A stretch of DNA of 64,000 nucleotides, taken from NCBI RefSeq assembly GCF_012220205.1, contig NZ_CP047225.1:248001-312000 (forward strand), written 5' to 3'. Each line of letters starts with the position of its first letter. The stretch's first letter is position 1. This document shows, piece after piece, positions 1 through 9,955 of this stretch. The translations under genes and the position numbers were made by a program. Origin of the DNA: Mycoplasmopsis gallinacea. Lineage in GTDB: Bacteria; Bacillota_I; Bacilli_A; Mycoplasmatales; Metamycoplasmataceae. The notes beneath the pieces are model-generated. The model was not told the DNA's origin. It made no database searches and saw only the letters and a list, made by a program, of their open reading frames with translations.

Positions 1-434
1 AGTAAATGAACCAGGTTTTGCCATTACTAAAACTTTACCTTCAGTTGACTCTAAGGTGTTAGTTACAATTTGAATATCTCTAATTCCGTCAAAAACTGTA
101 AGAATGAAAAGTTTTTCACTTTTTGGATGAACTTCTCTTTTTTGATTTGAACATATACAAATTTTGGATCATTATTAATTTTTAATCCGTTTTCGCTTGC
201 ACATTGCTCTAAAAAACTTGCTTCTTCATCATTTAAAGAAAAAAGCAAATGATTGTTTGAGTTAGCAAAATGTTTGTTAAAAACATTAATTGAATTAACA
301 TTATTTTCTTCATCAACAAAGAAAACCATATTGTTTTTTTCATCGATAATTTTTTTATTATTTTTGACTCTAGAATCAACAAAAACAACGCTATATTCTT
401 GTGAATTTATCATTAAATTATTGGCTATTAACAT
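1..434 (-). pseudogene. YtpR-like tRNA-binding domain protein, frameshifted and running off the window
   Basis: The start is the ATG at 434. The frame is open for 123 codons and ends in TAA at 63-65. However, about 98 residues in, after VQIKK, the one-base-shifted frame reads REVHPKSEKLFIL and then an NTLESTEGKVLVMAKPG block that continues past position 1. That shifted frame resembles the EMAP-II/YtpR OB-fold tRNA-binding domain (HPxADKL followed by a GQKVVVAxPG-like stretch). The switch sits at a run of six A on the coding strand (138-143); seven would keep one frame. So either a one-base deletion has broken the gene, the sequence has an error, or slippage restores the frame. The N-terminal ~90 residues match the lead domain of YtpR proteins only loosely. 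The family assignment is moderately secure. Confidence 0.6.
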
Positions 435-458
435 AGTTTAATTTTATCAAATTTCAAA

Positions 459-464
459 TATAAT
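459..464 (+). promoter_or_regulatory. -10 box TATAAT of degV, leaderless arrangement
   Basis: A perfect TATAAT ends seven bases before the ATG at 472, so the expected transcription start falls on or next to the start codon. The gap AAGAGAT leaves no room for a normal ribosome-binding-site leader. Confidence 0.6.
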
Positions 465-471
465 AAGAGAT

Positions 472-1332
472 ATGAAAAACACTATAATAATTCTTGATTC
501 ATCATCTGGGCTTGATGCTCAAAAAGCTAAAGAAATCGGATTTGAATTCTTACCATTACAAGTAGATATTGATGGTACAACATATAAAGATGGTATCGAT
601 ATTAAATCTGATAATCTTTTTAATATTTTTACACTTGATTCAAAGGTTGCAAAAACCAGTTCAACACCACTAGGGTATATTCAGAATCTATTTGAAAAAC
701 TTAGTAACGAATATGAAAATGTAGTTTATTTTCCAATTTCTACACATCTTTCTAGCCAATATAAAATTGCTAAGAATTTAGAGAGTGAAATTAAAAACTT
801 GCATGTTATTGAATCTCAAGACATTGCTTGTTTAATTACAATTAAAGCGTTTCGTTTAAAAGCGCTTCTTGAACAAGGAATGAACACAAAGCAAGCTGTT
901 GCAGAAGTTCAAAAATGAGATGAAAACTTTGATGTTACTTTAATCCCTAAATATAATGATTATTTAGTTAAAGGTGGAAGATTACACCCTGCTGCTGCTG
1001 CTCTTGCTAAACTTTTTAAAATTGTTCCTCTTATCAAATTCGAAAAAGGACAACTTCTTAAAGAAGGTAAGGGAAGAGTATTTTTAAAAGCAGTTTTTAA
1101 TTCAATTGATGATAAAGCTTCAAAAGTTGATAATCTTAAAGATTATGATTTTATTTTACTTCATTCAAATAACTCAGAAATAAGTAAAGTAAAACAGTAC
1201 ATTCAAGAAAAATATAATTTAGATGTTTATACAGGAAATATCCCTTCTGTTGTTTCAATCCACACTGGCCCAGAAGCTATCGTTGTAATTTTAACTAAAA
1301 AGATTGCTCCTGAAGTTAAAGCAGTTTTATAA
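472..1332 (+). CDS. DegV family fatty-acid-binding protein
   Basis: 286 residues, the usual size for DegV proteins, with one TGA Trp at 916-918. The N-terminus reads IILDSSSGLD, followed by KTSSTPLG and later PISTHLSSQY. These match the two-lobed DegV fold that presents an acyl chain to the FakA fatty-acid kinase. No fakA is visible in the window. The stop TAA at 1330-1332 overlaps the ATG of tsaE by one base (TAATG), so degV probably heads a tsaE-tsaB-tsaD transcript. The start at 472 is preceded by a -10 box and no clear Shine-Dalgarno sequence, which suggests leaderless translation. The assignment to the family is firm; the ligand is not known from sequence. Confidence 0.9.
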
Positions 1333-1734
1333 TGAAATTTGAAAAAACCTACACAATTAATACAATTGAACAATGAGAAGAGATTTTAAACGAAATTTTT
1401 CCTTTGATTCAGAAAACTCAAACTATTTTATTAGATGGTAATTTAGGAGCTGGAAAAAACAACTTTTGTAAAAATGCTTGGTAAAAAAATTGGCATTAAA
1501 CAAAACATTACTTCTCCTTCATTTTCATATATGAAAGATTATCCAGGATTAATTCATATTGATTTATATAACTACAAAGGTGATCTAGAAGAATTTGAGG
1601 ATTATTTTGAAGGAAATATCGTTGCAATTGAATGAGCTTCTTTAAAAAAAATCGATAGCTACTTTGATAGCTATATTCAAATACTTATAAATAATGATAA
1701 TAATATTCGTCAAGTGATAGTTAAGGAGAAATAA
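1332..1734 (+). pseudogene. tsaE: tRNA threonylcarbamoyladenosine biosynthesis ATPase TsaE, with a one-base frameshift in the Walker A motif
   Basis: The conceptual protein is 133 residues: QTILLDGNLGAGKTTF (Walker A), TSPSFSYM, then HIDLYN and IAIEWAS-like C-terminal motifs, all typical of TsaE, the ATPase partner of TsaB/TsaD in t6A synthesis. As written, the Walker A codons carry six A (1454-1459) where five would keep the frame. Translation therefore reads GAGKNNFCKNAW and stops at a TAA soon after. The 403-base span from ATG to the natural TAA is one base more than a multiple of three, which agrees with a single inserted A. TsaE is normally essential, so sequencing error or transcript slippage is more likely than true loss. 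The TAA at 1732-1734 overlaps tsaB by one base. Confidence 0.85.
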
Positions 1735-2294
1735 TGAATCTTTTTTTAGATACAGCAACTGAAGATTTTTGCTTAATTTTATTTGACGATAATTTCAATG
1801 TAATTGATAATGTTTTTATCGACGCTCAAAAGAAAAAAGTGGACTTAATTATTTCTTCAACTGAACAAATATTAGCTAAAAACAGTCTTAAAATTCAGGA
1901 TATAAAGGGTTTATATACAAATATTGGCCCTGGTTTTTTTACCGGAATTAGAAGTTCATTTATTTACTTTAGAACCATTGCTTTAATGCTTAAAACTCAC
2001 TTTTTTGTTACTAACTCATTTGCTTTGTTGCAAAAACAATTTCCCGAGGCTTCAGAGTTATATTTAGATGCTCAAGGTAAAAAAATGTACTTTTTAAAAC
2101 CAAGCCAAAACATTAATTCTATAGATGTTTTTGACTCAATTAACGTAGTTGATTTGGATTTAAGTAAGATTCAAAAAATTGATTTTCAAAAACTTACTCA
2201 AAACTTTGTTTCTTACAAAGATTGCTTTAAAGAAACTGATCCAATGTCAGTAGAACCTCAATATGTTAAAAAACCTCAAATAGGAGGTAATTAA
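1734..2294 (+). CDS. tsaB: tRNA threonylcarbamoyladenosine biosynthesis protein TsaB
   Basis: 186 residues of the inactive ASKHA-fold partner of TsaD, which scaffolds t6A37 formation on ANN-decoding tRNAs. The N-terminus MNLFLDTATEDFCLIL and the IGPGFFTGIRSSF block (about residues 63-75) are the family hallmarks. The protein is shorter than the roughly 230-residue bacterial average, as is common in mycoplasmas. The start follows AAGGAG within the tail of tsaE. The stop TAA overlaps the tsaD ATG by one base. Placed between tsaE and tsaD, it completes a three-gene t6A module. Confidence 0.92.
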   Translation: MNLFLDTATEDFCLILFDDNFNVIDNVFIDAQKKKVDLIISSTEQILAKNSLKIQDIKGLYTNIGPGFFTGIRSSFIYFRTIALMLKTHFFVTNSFALLQKQFPEASELYLDAQGKKMYFLKPSQNINSIDVFDSINVVDLDLSKIQKIDFQKLTQNFVSYKDCFKETDPMSVEPQYVKKPQIGGN

Positions 2295-3232
2295 TGAGAA
2301 TTATCGCTATCGAAACTTCACACGATGATACTTCAATTGCAATTTTAGAAGATGGTCAAATTATTGATATGTGAAGTATTTCGCAAATTGATATTTTTAA
2401 AGAATTTGGCGGAACTATTCCAGAAATATCTTCAAGAGAGCATGTTAAAAATATCTCACTTATTCAGCAAGCTATTTTAACTAAATATTCAAATTTAGAA
2501 GTAGATTATGTTGCTTACACTAAAGAACCAGGATTAATTGGTACGCTTCAAATTGGTAAATTATTCGCTTCTGCATTAGCGCTTTGTTTAAACGTTCCTT
2601 TATTGCCTATAAATCACTTACACGGACATTTATTATCAGGTTCAATTAACCAAGAAATCACTTTCCCTGCTCTTTGTCTTCTAGTTTCTGGTGGGCATAC
2701 TCAACTTATTTGGGCTACTGATGTAGATAGTTTTAAAATCATTGGAGAAACTTTGGATGATGCCGTCGGTGAAGCTTTTGATAAAGTAGCTGTTAAATGT
2801 AATTTAGGTTTTCCTGGTGGTCCAATTATTGACCAAATATCTGCTAATTATAGTGGCGAATATATTAATTTTACAAAACCTAAAACAGATAATGAATTTG
2901 ATTTTTCATTTAGTGGATTAAAAGCGCAAGTTCTTCAATATATCAATACTCACAATATGAAAAATATTCCTATTAATCCAGTTCAAATTGCTGCTAGCTT
3001 CCAAAAAACCGCAGTAGATTATTTAATTGAAAAAACAACTTTAGCTATTGAAAATCTTAAACCTGCTTCAATTATTTTAGGTGGCGGAGTAAGTGCTAAC
3101 AAAGAATTAAGAAAAAGGTTTTTAAAACTTCATCCAAAAGCAATCATTCCAGAATTAAAATATGCAACTGATAATGGAGCTATGATTGCACAAGCTGCAT
3201 ATTTGCAATTAAAAAGAAATAAAAATGACTAA
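2294..3232 (+). CDS. tsaD: tRNA N6-adenosine threonylcarbamoyltransferase TsaD
   Basis: 312 residues. The catalytic subunit transfers the threonylcarbamoyl group from TC-AMP to A37. Visible hallmarks are IAIETSHDDTS at the N-terminus, the metal-binding INHLHGHLLSG (about residues 105-115), LLVSGGHTQL, the GEAFDKVA / GFPGGP stretch, and ILGGGVSANKELR with a following DNGAMIA block. One TGA Trp lies at about codon 26. The start ATG at 2294 overlaps the tsaB stop and is preceded by TAGGAGG. It is the last gene of the degV-tsaEBD group. The terminator downstream lies in an IS relic. Confidence 0.96.
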
Positions 3233-3345
3233 AAACTAGTTGATATGACTTGAAATTTTGGTTTTTGCTTTATGTTATTTTGGAATTTTTTTCATAAATT
3301 TAATTGTTTTTTAATTTTAAAACTAATTATAAATAGATAATTATG

Positions 3346-3437
3346 AATTTGCTATATAGGAATTTTAATGTAAAAAACAACTAATAGATCTAAAATATAG
3401 ATTTATTAGTTGTTTTCATTTTTAAAAGTATCAAAGT
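3346..3437 (+). mobile_element. Relic of the right end of an IS1634-type element (IS-B type)
   Basis: The stretch ctatataggaatt, a hairpin, and ttttaaaagtatcaaag matches, in the same order and spacing, the 3' end of the complete IS-B element at about 34345-34436 (ctatataggaatt, hairpin, ttttaaaagtgtcaaac). The hairpin arms differ in sequence but still pair, and the terminal CTTAGG is degraded. No transposase coding sequence remains. This occupies much of the 228-base gap between tsaD and the ABC gene. Confidence 0.7.
3374..3420. terminator. Bidirectional terminator between tsaD and the ABC ATPase gene
   Basis: Twelve-base perfect arms AAAACAACTAAT (3374-3385) and ATTAGTTGTTTT (3405-3416) with A- and T-rich edges. 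It is placed between two convergent genes and appears to be the inherited terminator of the IS relic. Confidence 0.75.
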
Positions 3438-3460
3438 AAATAGTAAAATTTCGTTATTAA

Positions 3461-4489
3461 TTATTTCTGGTTAAATATTATCTCATTTAGATTTATATTT
3501 ATTTTTTGAAGTTCATAAATATGAATTTTATTTTCTAATAAGAAATCATTAAATACTTTCTCTTGATATTCATTTAGTTTGTAAAAAATAAAATTATCTT
3601 TTAAATGAAACGAAACATTATTTAAAGTAAGAAAGTCGATAATTAATGAATTATTATTTGTGTTTATTTTTCTATCATAAGAAAGATTATTGATTTTATC
3701 TTCTATCGAAGTAGTTTCAATAATTTTCCCACCTTTTATAAAAGTGTAACTATCAATATAAAGTTGAAGTTCTGAAATAATGTGGCTTGAAATCAAAATA
3801 GTTTTTCCTTCTTTATTTAATTGTTGCAAGATAGAGAAGAATTCATTTCTAGCACTAGGGTCTAAATTAGCAGCTGGTTCATCTAAAATAAGTAGTTCTG
3901 GATTATGAATAAGTGCTTGAATAAGCATTATTTTCTTTTTTTGACCAGAAGACATATAGTAGGGGCTTTTATCTAATTCTTTAAGATCAAATTCTAGTTT
4001 ATTACAAATGTTTGTAATTCTTGTTTTCATATCTTCTTTGGGTAATTTTTTATTTGAAATTTGCCCCATTGAGGTAAGAAAATCTCATGAATTAATGTTT
4101 TTAGGGAAAATTGCAACTTCTGGAATATATCCAATAAACTTTTTGGATTCTTTGTTTTTTGAGTCGATCCCATTGATAGTTATTTTTCCACCATAAGAAT
4201 TATAAAAACCTAAAATTGAGCGAAATGTAGTGGTTTTTCCTGCACCATTATCACCTACAAAACCGTGAAATTGACCTTTTTTTAGTTTGAAATTAATTTT
4301 ATCTAATACCCTTTTATATTCACCTTGTGAGTTAATAAAAAACTTAGTTAAATTATTAATTGAAAGCACTATATTTTGATTATCATTAATAATTGTTTCT
4401 TCGCTAATTTTTTTGATTTCTTTACGAATAAAGATTAAAGATTTAAGGTGCTTAAAAAGTTTAAATTTATTAAGAATTTTTGATTTCAT
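3461..4489 (-). CDS. ABC transporter ATP-binding protein
   Basis: 342 residues from the ATG at 4489. A longer frame reaches an ATG at 4534, but that lies inside the frr terminator hairpin and upstream of a -10 box, so 4489 is preferred. Motifs in order: Walker A GDNGAGKTTT, signature MSSGQKKK (an unusual variant of LSGGQ), Walker B LLILDEPAANLDP, and H-loop ILISSHIISEL. One TGA Trp is used. A C-terminal extension of about 90 residues after the NBD is AT-rich and unassigned. It resembles multidrug/drug-resistance ATPases of the CcmA class. No permease partner is adjacent, so the substrate cannot be inferred. Confidence 0.85.
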
Positions 4490-4499
4490 AATTAAGTTT

Positions 4500-4505
4500 A
4501 TTATA
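4500..4505 (-). promoter_or_regulatory. -10 box of the ABC ATPase gene
   Basis: TATAAT on the minus strand ends 10 bases before the ATG at 4489 and directly follows the T-tract of the frr terminator. The transcript would have almost no leader. Confidence 0.5.
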
Positions 4506-4525
4506 CTAAAAAAGACAAGTAAAAT

Positions 4526-4544
4526 CACAACCATAAAGGTTGTG
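4526..4544 (-). terminator. Terminator of pyrH-frr
   Basis: Arms CACAACC and GGTTGTG with a five-base loop, followed on the minus strand by a T-rich tract. It sits 8 bases after the frr stop. Confidence 0.8.
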
Positions 4545-4551
4545 AAGTTAA

Positions 4552-5103
4552 TTAATTATTCATTAAGTCTTGTTCTTTAGCTTTTGCAATTTCGTTAATT
4601 TTATCAATGTATTTGTCAACTTCAGCTTGAATTTTATCTAAGTATGCTTTTTGAACATCTTCAGATAATTCTTCATCAGCTTTAATTGCTTTATTAACGT
4701 TTTGACGAGCATTTCTAACACCTACTTTTGCAGCTTCGGTAAATTTAGAAATACTTTTTGCAAGTTCTCTTCTTCTTTCTGTTGTTAAAGTAGGGAAAGT
4801 CATTCTAACTTGGTTTCCTTCATCAACAGGATTGATACCTAAATTTGCGTTTAAAAGAGCTTTTGCTATATCTTTAACAGAAGAAATGTCATATGGCTTA
4901 ATTAACAATTGTTGTGGTTCTGGGACACTAATATTAGCTAACTCTTCAAGAGGTGTCATAATTCCGTAATAATCAACTTTAATACCTTTAACAATTTGAG
5001 GATTAGCTCTACCGGTTGAGATTTTAGAAAGTTCAAATTTATAGTGACTAATTGCTTTATCACTGTGTTCATCAAGTTCTAATAAATAAAGATCTAATTC
5101 CAT
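4552..5103 (-). CDS. frr: Ribosome recycling factor
   Basis: 183 residues, the standard RRF length. With EF-G it splits post-termination ribosomes. Family motifs are visible: KISTGRANPQIV near the N-terminus, DYYGIMTPLEELANISVPEPQQLLIKPYD-type strands, then LTTERRRELAK and VRNARQNVNKAIK in the long three-helix bundle. The start at 5103 lies one base past the pyrH stop and has GGAGGT just upstream inside the pyrH tail. The pyrH-frr pairing is conserved across bacteria. Confidence 0.97.
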   Translation of the reverse strand: MELDLYLLELDEHSDKAISHYKFELSKISTGRANPQIVKGIKVDYYGIMTPLEELANISVPEPQQLLIKPYDISSVKDIAKALLNANLGINPVDEGNQVRMTFPTLTTERRRELAKSISKFTEAAKVGVRNARQNVNKAIKADEELSEDVQKAYLDKIQAEVDKYIDKINEIAKAKEQDLMNN

Positions 5104-5104
5104 T

Positions 5105-5824
5105 TTATTTTGTTACCTCCGTATGCTCGATTTCGCCTTTTAAAGCTCTTACAATTGAATTATCTTCTAAGATGTTAAAAACAATTAAGTTAATGTTATT
5201 TTCACTAGCCATACTTGTAGCTGTAAGATCCATAACTTGTAATTTGCGTTCTAAAATTTGATCATATGTAATTGTGTCAAATTTCACTGCACCTGGGTTT
5301 GTTTTAGGATCTGAATCATAAATACCATCAATGTTATTTTTACCCATTAAAATTACTTCTGCACCAATTTCAGCTGCATATAAAGTAGCTGCGGTATCAG
5401 TGGTAAAGTATGGTCTACCAGTTCCACCACCAAAAATAACAATTTCTCCATCACCAAGATATTTCATTGCTTTTTCTTTAACATAATATTCAGCAACACG
5501 TGGATCAATGTCGAATGAACTTAACACTCTAGCTTTTAAGCCCATATTTTCAAAACCACTTCTAAGAGCTATTGCATTCATCATTGTAGCCATCATACCA
5601 ATGTAATCAGCTCTACTTCTAGGTATTCCATTTTTAGCAGCTGATGCACCTCTTCAGAAGTTACCACCACCAATAACGATTGAAACTTGAACACCCAAAT
5701 CTATGATTTGTTTTAGTTGTAATGCTATATTGTTAACTAAATCATAATCAATTGCAAGGTGTTTTGATTTATTTGCAAATCCTTCACCTGACAATTTTAT
5801 TAATATCTTTTTGTATTTAAGCAT
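5105..5824 (-). CDS. pyrH: Uridylate kinase (UMP kinase)
   Basis: 239 residues of the amino-acid-kinase fold, converting UMP to UDP with ATP. Hallmarks: KILIKLSGEGF at the N-terminus (phosphate loop), VIGGGNFWRG (the W is TGA), SRADYIGMMATMMNA, then FGGGTGRPYFTTDTAA and LMGKNNIDGIYDSDP. The start ATG at 5824 has AGAGG upstream. It is transcribed with frr. No duplicated kinase or fusion is present. Confidence 0.96.
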
Positions 5825-6004
5825 TTTACCTCTTTTATATTACTTTAAAATAGTATTTAAATTATAAAACAAAAATTACAGATAAATAATGATTTTTTAA
5901 AATAAAAAATAACTTTTATACCTAAAAAATAAGTTTAAAAGTATGAAAAAATATTATTTTATTTTATTAAAACTAAGTTTGAATAACTTTAAAAAAATTT
6001 CTTT
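5825..6004. other. AT-rich spacer between pyrH and the restriction operon
   Basis: About 180 bases of strongly AT-rich sequence with no credible gene. It carries the pyrH promoter region and the 3' end of the restriction operon. No clean hairpin terminator was found by eye. Confidence 0.5.
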
Positions 6005-7267
6005 TTATTTATTAAAATACTTTTTTATTTCCTTCGATAATTTATATTTATTACTATCGTGATCTTTTGAATAATTTTTTAAGAGATATTTAGTATCTAT
6101 TAAAATACATTGAACAAGTTCATATGTCTGTGGATTTTCAATTCAATCACCGGTAGCCTCTGCTACATTTAAAAACACCGCTTCTTCTTTATCGCTTTTA
6201 AAAGAGTTTCGATTTTTGTTGTAAGGTAAAATAAAAGCATTATAAACAGTGGAGTTTTTTGATTTTTTTCTTTTGTTAACAAATCTACCGTAAGTAATTT
6301 GTTTGTTGATATCAGAAGATTGAGGCAATGAAAAAACATTAGGTTGTGAATTTACAGCATATCTATAATATTTTGAATCAAGAACATAATAATCATTCTT
6401 GTATTTCATTATTGTGTCTGGTTCTAATGCGCTAATTTTTTTAGTTTCTTTTTTACCATATCTTTCTATTCACTTAGCTCTTGGAAAGTAATATGATTTA
6501 TTTTTTTCTCCAAAAAGAGCATCTACTAATTTTTCTCATATTCTCTCAAAGTATTCTGTGCCGAAAAAATATTCTTTATTTATGTCTTCGGTATTCATAA
6601 ATTCTATAATTGCAATCATAGAAGTAAAAAGAACTTTATCAAAATCATTGTGTGTAAGAGAAATTTTATTTTTCAAAATAGAAATCATTGTTTTTTTGTC
6701 AGATGGAGCATTTATTTTTTTAGGTAAAAAATTAGTATAGATTCAACCTATTTTTTCAAAACTTTCTCTAACGCAAAATTTATGAATTTCAGTGATTAAT
6801 TTGTTTACGTTTTCTTCTTTATTTCGAACAACATTATTTAAATAAAATACAGAACCGTTTGTAAAAAAAGGTTTTATTCTTTTTATGGTTTTTGTTCAAT
6901 CTATTTTTCCTTTTTTGTTTATTTTATAATTAATATCATTTTCAGTGTAATAATTTCCATTTTTGCTAAAAAAATAATTAATTACATTTAAATAAGCTTG
7001 AATAGGAAAATTGGTTTTAATTGAGAAATCAAAATTATTATTAATAATTTCGCCATCTTTTTTATCCAGAAAACTTGATAACAAATATAGTAAGTCTTTA
7101 ATATCCGATTTTAACTCAGATTCTTCGTGTGGTATTTCATAACCTAATGGAAATTGGATTGTAATATTTGAAGATTTTATTTTAATACCAACAAATTTAT
7201 TAGAATTTTCTTCATTTTTAACAGAAAATTGTTCTTTTAAAAATATTTTTTTATCCTTATTAAACAT
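6005..7267 (-). CDS. LlaJI/McrC-type restriction endonuclease subunit
   Basis: 420 residues, with several TGA Trp codons. The middle (about residues 123-135) reads KIDWTKTIKRIKPFF. Later FERIWEKLVDALFG leads into EPDTIMKYKNDYYVLDSKYYR (about residues 280-300), which has the D...DSK spacing of a PD-(D/E)xK nuclease core. This pattern fits the LlaJI/McrC nuclease family, in which the nuclease is driven by a partner McrB-type AAA+ protein. That partner is the gene directly upstream: its stop TAA at 7268-7270 is adjacent to this ATG. It is the last gene of the restriction operon. The family call comes from motifs and context only, without a profile search. Confidence 0.75.
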
Positions 7268-9955
7268 TTAGTTTTTCTTTTCATTATCCGAATCCGATTC
7301 CTTTAGCATTTGAGCAACATTTTCTTTAAAAATTTTGAAAAATCTTTGATCTTCTTTTGCTTCACTAAACTCTTTAATAACTTTTTCTAAAGTATTTACT
7401 TTTTGGATATCGAAAACTTCGTCTCTATTAAATTTAAAAGCATCGTCTCACATATATTTAAGAACTTTTTCTGGAAACTTTAAATTTTTATTATTATCTT
7501 CTGGTAATTTTAATTCTTCAGAATTAACAAAATAAATACCCATTCTTTTATCTTCAGTGGAATTTATACCATTACTTTTTTCAATTATTAATTCATTTAT
7601 AACAGTTAAAAATTTTTGTCAAGTTATATTTGAATCTAAAATTTTTGTATTAATAAATTCGTTATTGAATTCATCATTTTTTAATTCATTTTTTATAAGT
7701 TTCATATTTCATCTTCTTTGAAATGCTGTATCAAGTGTAAATACATTTTGGTCACTAGTATTCATTGTGCACAAAATATAAAGATTAGACGGAATTGATA
7801 CTTTGTGTTCTTCATCCCCATATACTGTTTTAGCAATTTCCAAGTTAGTAATAGAATATTCGCTTTCTCCATAACTTGGATTATCCACCCATTTATTATT
7901 TTTATAATCTTTTATTTTTGGACCTTGTCTATCTAATAATTGAAAAACATCGCCAAATATAGCTGGAGCATTCCCTCTATTAATTTCTTCAATTATTAAA
8001 TAAAATTTTTTAGATGGATTTTCGTAAGATTTTTTTAATATTTTTGTAAATGGACCTGGATTAAATTCATAAATTAAATTTTTATCTTCTGTTATTTTAG
8101 GCATAATTTGCCCTATGAAATCTGTATATGTGTAATCAGGGTGAAAAACCAATCTTTCAACATAATTTTCATCTTTACAATATTCTTCTTTTATAATATG
8201 CGATTTTCCTGAACCGGGCACACCATAAAAAATAATATTCTCCCCACCATTAACCCTTTCTTCTTTTTTTGTATCCATTAAATAATTTTTTATTATTTTT
8301 CCAAAAACAAGATTAGAAAAGTTATGTGTATTTTTAAACTCAATAATTTGTCCTATTTTTCCGTACATAGAATTTAGAGGATTTATATCAAGAATATTTA
8401 AAACTTTATTTTGCATTTCCATGTCACAAAAAACTGGTATTAAATCTTTGAAAATCATATGGAGATATTTAATCACCCATTTGTTGTTAAATAAATCTGG
8501 AGATGTAATTTCTATTTTCTCTTGTAACGTAATATAATCTTGTACATTTTTAAAATTTTTTATTTTTTCAATTGTATTTATTATTTCTAATAATTCATCT
8601 CTTATCTTTTGTCCTTTTTCAATAGCTTCTTCTATAGTCAAAAGTTTAAAGTTGTCGTCTGTGCAAGTGACCCAAGAATTTTTTTCTTTATCAAAAAATA
8701 ATGGATATTCATAAAGATTTTTGTTTTTTGCACCATCTAAAAAGATTCCTTGTCTTGATATTTGTTCTAATTCATAGCAAAGATTTATGTTATTTTTACC
8801 AATAAATAAATTATTAATCAATTCTTCACCTGACAATTTTATTAATTGTTCTTTATTAAAACTATTTTGGAAATTTAGATAAATAGATTCCGTTTTTTCA
8901 TCAAGATATTTAAATTTTTCACTTTCTTGTTCAAATCATTCGGGCGATAAAGGTTCTATTCCTGTTTCAATTTCTAAAACTAATTTAATCTCCTTTAAAT
9001 TTTTTTGAATACTCATAATTATTTCCTCTTTTTTATCTTTTTTACAAATATTATTTATTTTTAAGAATGAGTTAGAATATACTTTTTCATAAACATTTTT
9101 ATTTTCGTTTATAAAAGATATTATTTTATTAGGATTACAATCTGCGTAAAATGCAGATATTATATTGATGTAATTAATTCAATCAATATCCATAATCGCT
9201 AATAATATCAAGATAGAAAATACTATATTAATTTCATCTTTAAAAGTTTTGGAAGTATAAACTCCACCATTTCTAAATTTTTTTGAGATTACATCTTCTT
9301 CATTCTTTTTTTCTAAACGATTAATTACTAGATTGAATAAATCTTCTTTTTCTTTCTTTGTAGATCTTAAATAGAATTTAATAAATTCTTCATCATCTAT
9401 AAAAGACATAAGTCAAAAAATATCTTTTTTGACAAAGTCTTCTTTTGTTGTTAGGTTAATCGATTTTTTTAGTTCAACAAGTAGTTTATTAATATTAAAA
9501 TCTTGTTTAGTTAAGACACTTTCTAGTTTTAAAGTTCTTTTTATTAAATCATATTCATTGTTTTTCTTAGAATAATTTACAAACAACATAAAATTTAATA
9601 ATCGTTTTTCATTTTCTGTTAATAAAGGGTTTTTATAAATTCTAAAAAGTTCTTCACCTTTTTTTGTAATATTGTATTTATTATCTTTTAATTCAATAAA
9701 ACCAGCATTTATTAAACTATTGATTCTGTGTTTATCTCTTTCTTGCCCCTTTTTTTGATAATCTTTTCATTCTTCTCTTTTTAAACCTAATTTATTTTCA
9801 AACGTTTGTAATTGAGTATAAAATGATTTTATACTTCTAAAATTAACATTGAAACAAGATAAAAATTTTCCTGAACAGTCATCACTTGAACTACTAAATT
9901 CCTCGAATCATTCTTTATCTTCGTTTTTGTTTAAATAAAAATCTAATAATCTCAT
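7268..9955 (-). CDS. McrB-type AAA+ NTPase of a restriction system, with a possible internal start
   Basis: 895 residues in one uninterrupted frame when TGA is read as Trp. Residues 1-about 310 form a helical, unassigned domain that may bind DNA. The AAA+ module follows: Walker A GVPGSGKSH (about residue 580), LIIEEINRGNAPAIFGDVFQLLDR carrying the McrB-type Walker B, and MNTSDQNVFTLDTAFQRR, the McrB sensor/arginine-finger region. In McrBC and LlaJI systems this motor translocates DNA and activates the nuclease encoded next to it. The start at 9955 overlaps the end of the upstream methylase by 13 bases. A strong ribosome-binding site (AGAGGAAATAATT) precedes an in-frame ATG at 9016 (residue 314), which could give a shorter product lacking the N-terminal domain. 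Confidence 0.82.
9014..9032 (-). promoter_or_regulatory. Internal ribosome-binding site and ATG inside the mcrB-like gene
   Basis: The minus strand reads AAAGAGGAAATAATTATG, a good Shine-Dalgarno at normal spacing before an in-frame ATG (9014-9016, residue 314). The full-length start at 9955 has only a weak upstream signal. E. coli McrB is known to produce a short form from an internal start. Confidence 0.45.

Noticed and set aside
4490-4534. Upstream ATG at 4534 for the ABC ATPase
   Set aside because: It lies inside the frr terminator hairpin and upstream of the -10 box. The added residues look unlike the family.
9952-9954. TGA as the end of the second methylase
   Set aside because: TGA is Trp here too. 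The gene ends at TAG, 9943-9945.
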